Of a stretch of 64,000 bases of DNA, positions 63,575 through 64,000 are shown piece after piece. The stretch is taken from contig NZ_MAYH01000050.1 in the NCBI RefSeq assembly GCF_001684975.1, positions 62,001-126,000 of the forward strand, read 5' to 3'. Each line of letters begins with the position of its first letter. Position 1 is the first letter of the stretch. A program made the position numbers and the translations under genes. The stretch is from Chryseobacterium artocarpi. GTDB lineage: Bacteria > Bacteroidota > Bacteroidia > Flavobacteriales > Weeksellaceae. The notes beneath the pieces were generated by a model. The model worked only from the letters and a program-made list of their open reading frames with translations. It was not told the DNA's origin and ran no database searches.

Positions 63575-64000
63575 TTATAATATTGTAATAATAAATATCA
63601 ACAAGAGACTAAACAGTAACATAACACCTATTGCTACAGCTGCTTCAGCAACATGTCTCATGTATCTTTTTCCGTCAAAAGTAAATTTTTCAGGATGAAT
63701 ACTGAACTCTTTAAATACAAATGGGTCTATTTTCAAATCTGGTCTAAAACGAACGATTCCTTCTATAAATCTTGCCCGTAAAGCTCTGCCGTTTTTGATA
63801 TAGTGAGTACAACCAATATCTGTTCCGTCAAATACCACTTTAATCACATTACCATCAATTCCTATAGCCAAAACCCATGTTTTAACCTCGGTTGTCAGAT
63901 AAACCTGATATTCATCTGAAAGGTAGGAAGCTCCCAACTGACTGTAAAGAATTTCTTTTATACTTCCGTCTTTTTTATAAAAATGAATGCCTTCATCATC
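63575..64000 (-). CDS. Unknown membrane protein, 5' end outside window
   Basis: The frame is open to the last base (begins DDEGIHFYKKDGSIKEILYSQLGASY), so the start lies beyond the window and the first possible internal start (TTG at 63937) should not be used. The visible 141 residues end in a transmembrane helix (VAIGVMLLFSLLLIFIITIL). Function unknown. Confidence 0.7.
   Translation of the reverse strand, partial: DDEGIHFYKKDGSIKEILYSQLGASYLSDEYQVYLTTEVKTWVLAIGIDGNVIKVVFDGTDIGCTHYIKNGRALRARFIEGIVRFRPDLKIDPFVFKEFSIHPEKFTFDGKRYMRHVAEAAVAIGVMLLFSLLLIFIITIL

Overview
The window looks like a chromosome segment of a Flavobacteriia member, most likely Chryseobacterium or a close Weeksellaceae relative. 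The reasons are its low GC content, promoters of the Bacteroidetes type (a -7 box TAnnTTTG with an upstream TTG), few strong Shine-Dalgarno sites, Bacteroidetes lipoproteins, and secreted proteins with the N-terminal pattern QVGI...VLDI...NKGVLLP. The genus is inferred from these traits, not from a marker gene.

Layout. 1-10 kb: three tandem secreted paralogues, gpsA, an M23 peptidase, an Rrf2 regulator with its target NAD(P)-binding and metallo-hydrolase genes, a lipoprotein, an FKBP isomerase and a catalase-related protein. 10.4-16.4 kb: a tellurite-type stress module (TerC, two TerD-family proteins, TelA, a phosphoribosyltransferase, a HAD hydrolase and one unknown). 16.7-19.7 kb: a SulP transporter and two small HTH proteins. 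19.7-23.1 kb: an rsr/Ro60 (TROVE) gene followed by an array of Y-RNA-like elements, several of which mimic a circularly permuted tRNA. 23.2-32.6 kb: a glyoxalase-fold gene behind a 16-copy heptamer repeat, two giant DUF6493 paralogues with a SWIM protein, MarR, a GIY-YIG-like protein and an alpha/beta hydrolase. 32.7-40.5 kb: a minus-strand RNA-repair cluster (three DEDD exonucleases, a calcineurin-type phosphoesterase, an RNase Z-like enzyme, two RNA ligases, a cREC protein, two ATP-grasp proteins and a YkuK-type RNase H fold). 40.6-43.5 kb: 13 unusual tRNA genes with five copies of a small structured element between them, preceded by two tiny ORFs that each end in a terminator. 43.5-51.4 kb: a MoxR-vWA-beta-propeller ternary operon. 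51.9-64 kb: ordinary metabolic and membrane genes, plus a sirtuin operon with a PIN/NYN-like protein.

How it may work. The most striking part is 40.6-43.5 kb. Two short ORFs (41 and 42 codons) each contain 19 of the 20 amino acids, both include codons for all 12 amino acids served by the array, and each is followed 26-31 nt later by an intrinsic terminator. In both cases a stretch near the end of the ORF can pair with the 5' arm of the terminator. The second terminator ends four bases before the first tRNA, leaving no room for a promoter. I infer ribosome-mediated attenuation: loss of almost any charged tRNA would stall the leader ribosome, open the terminator and switch on a reserve tRNA set and perhaps the RNA-repair genes downstream. 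RNA ligases, TROVE proteins with Y RNAs and tRNA-like RNAs are known parts of bacterial RNA-repair systems; the all-amino-acid attenuators and the interspersed RNA element are not something I recognise.

A second link comes from an identical 15-bp dyad placed at identical spacing upstream of the -7 boxes of rsr and the sirtuin gene, suggesting shared control. The ter module, the bpX operon, the TROVE locus and the RNA-repair cluster together make about 10-51 kb look like a stress and conflict-response region.
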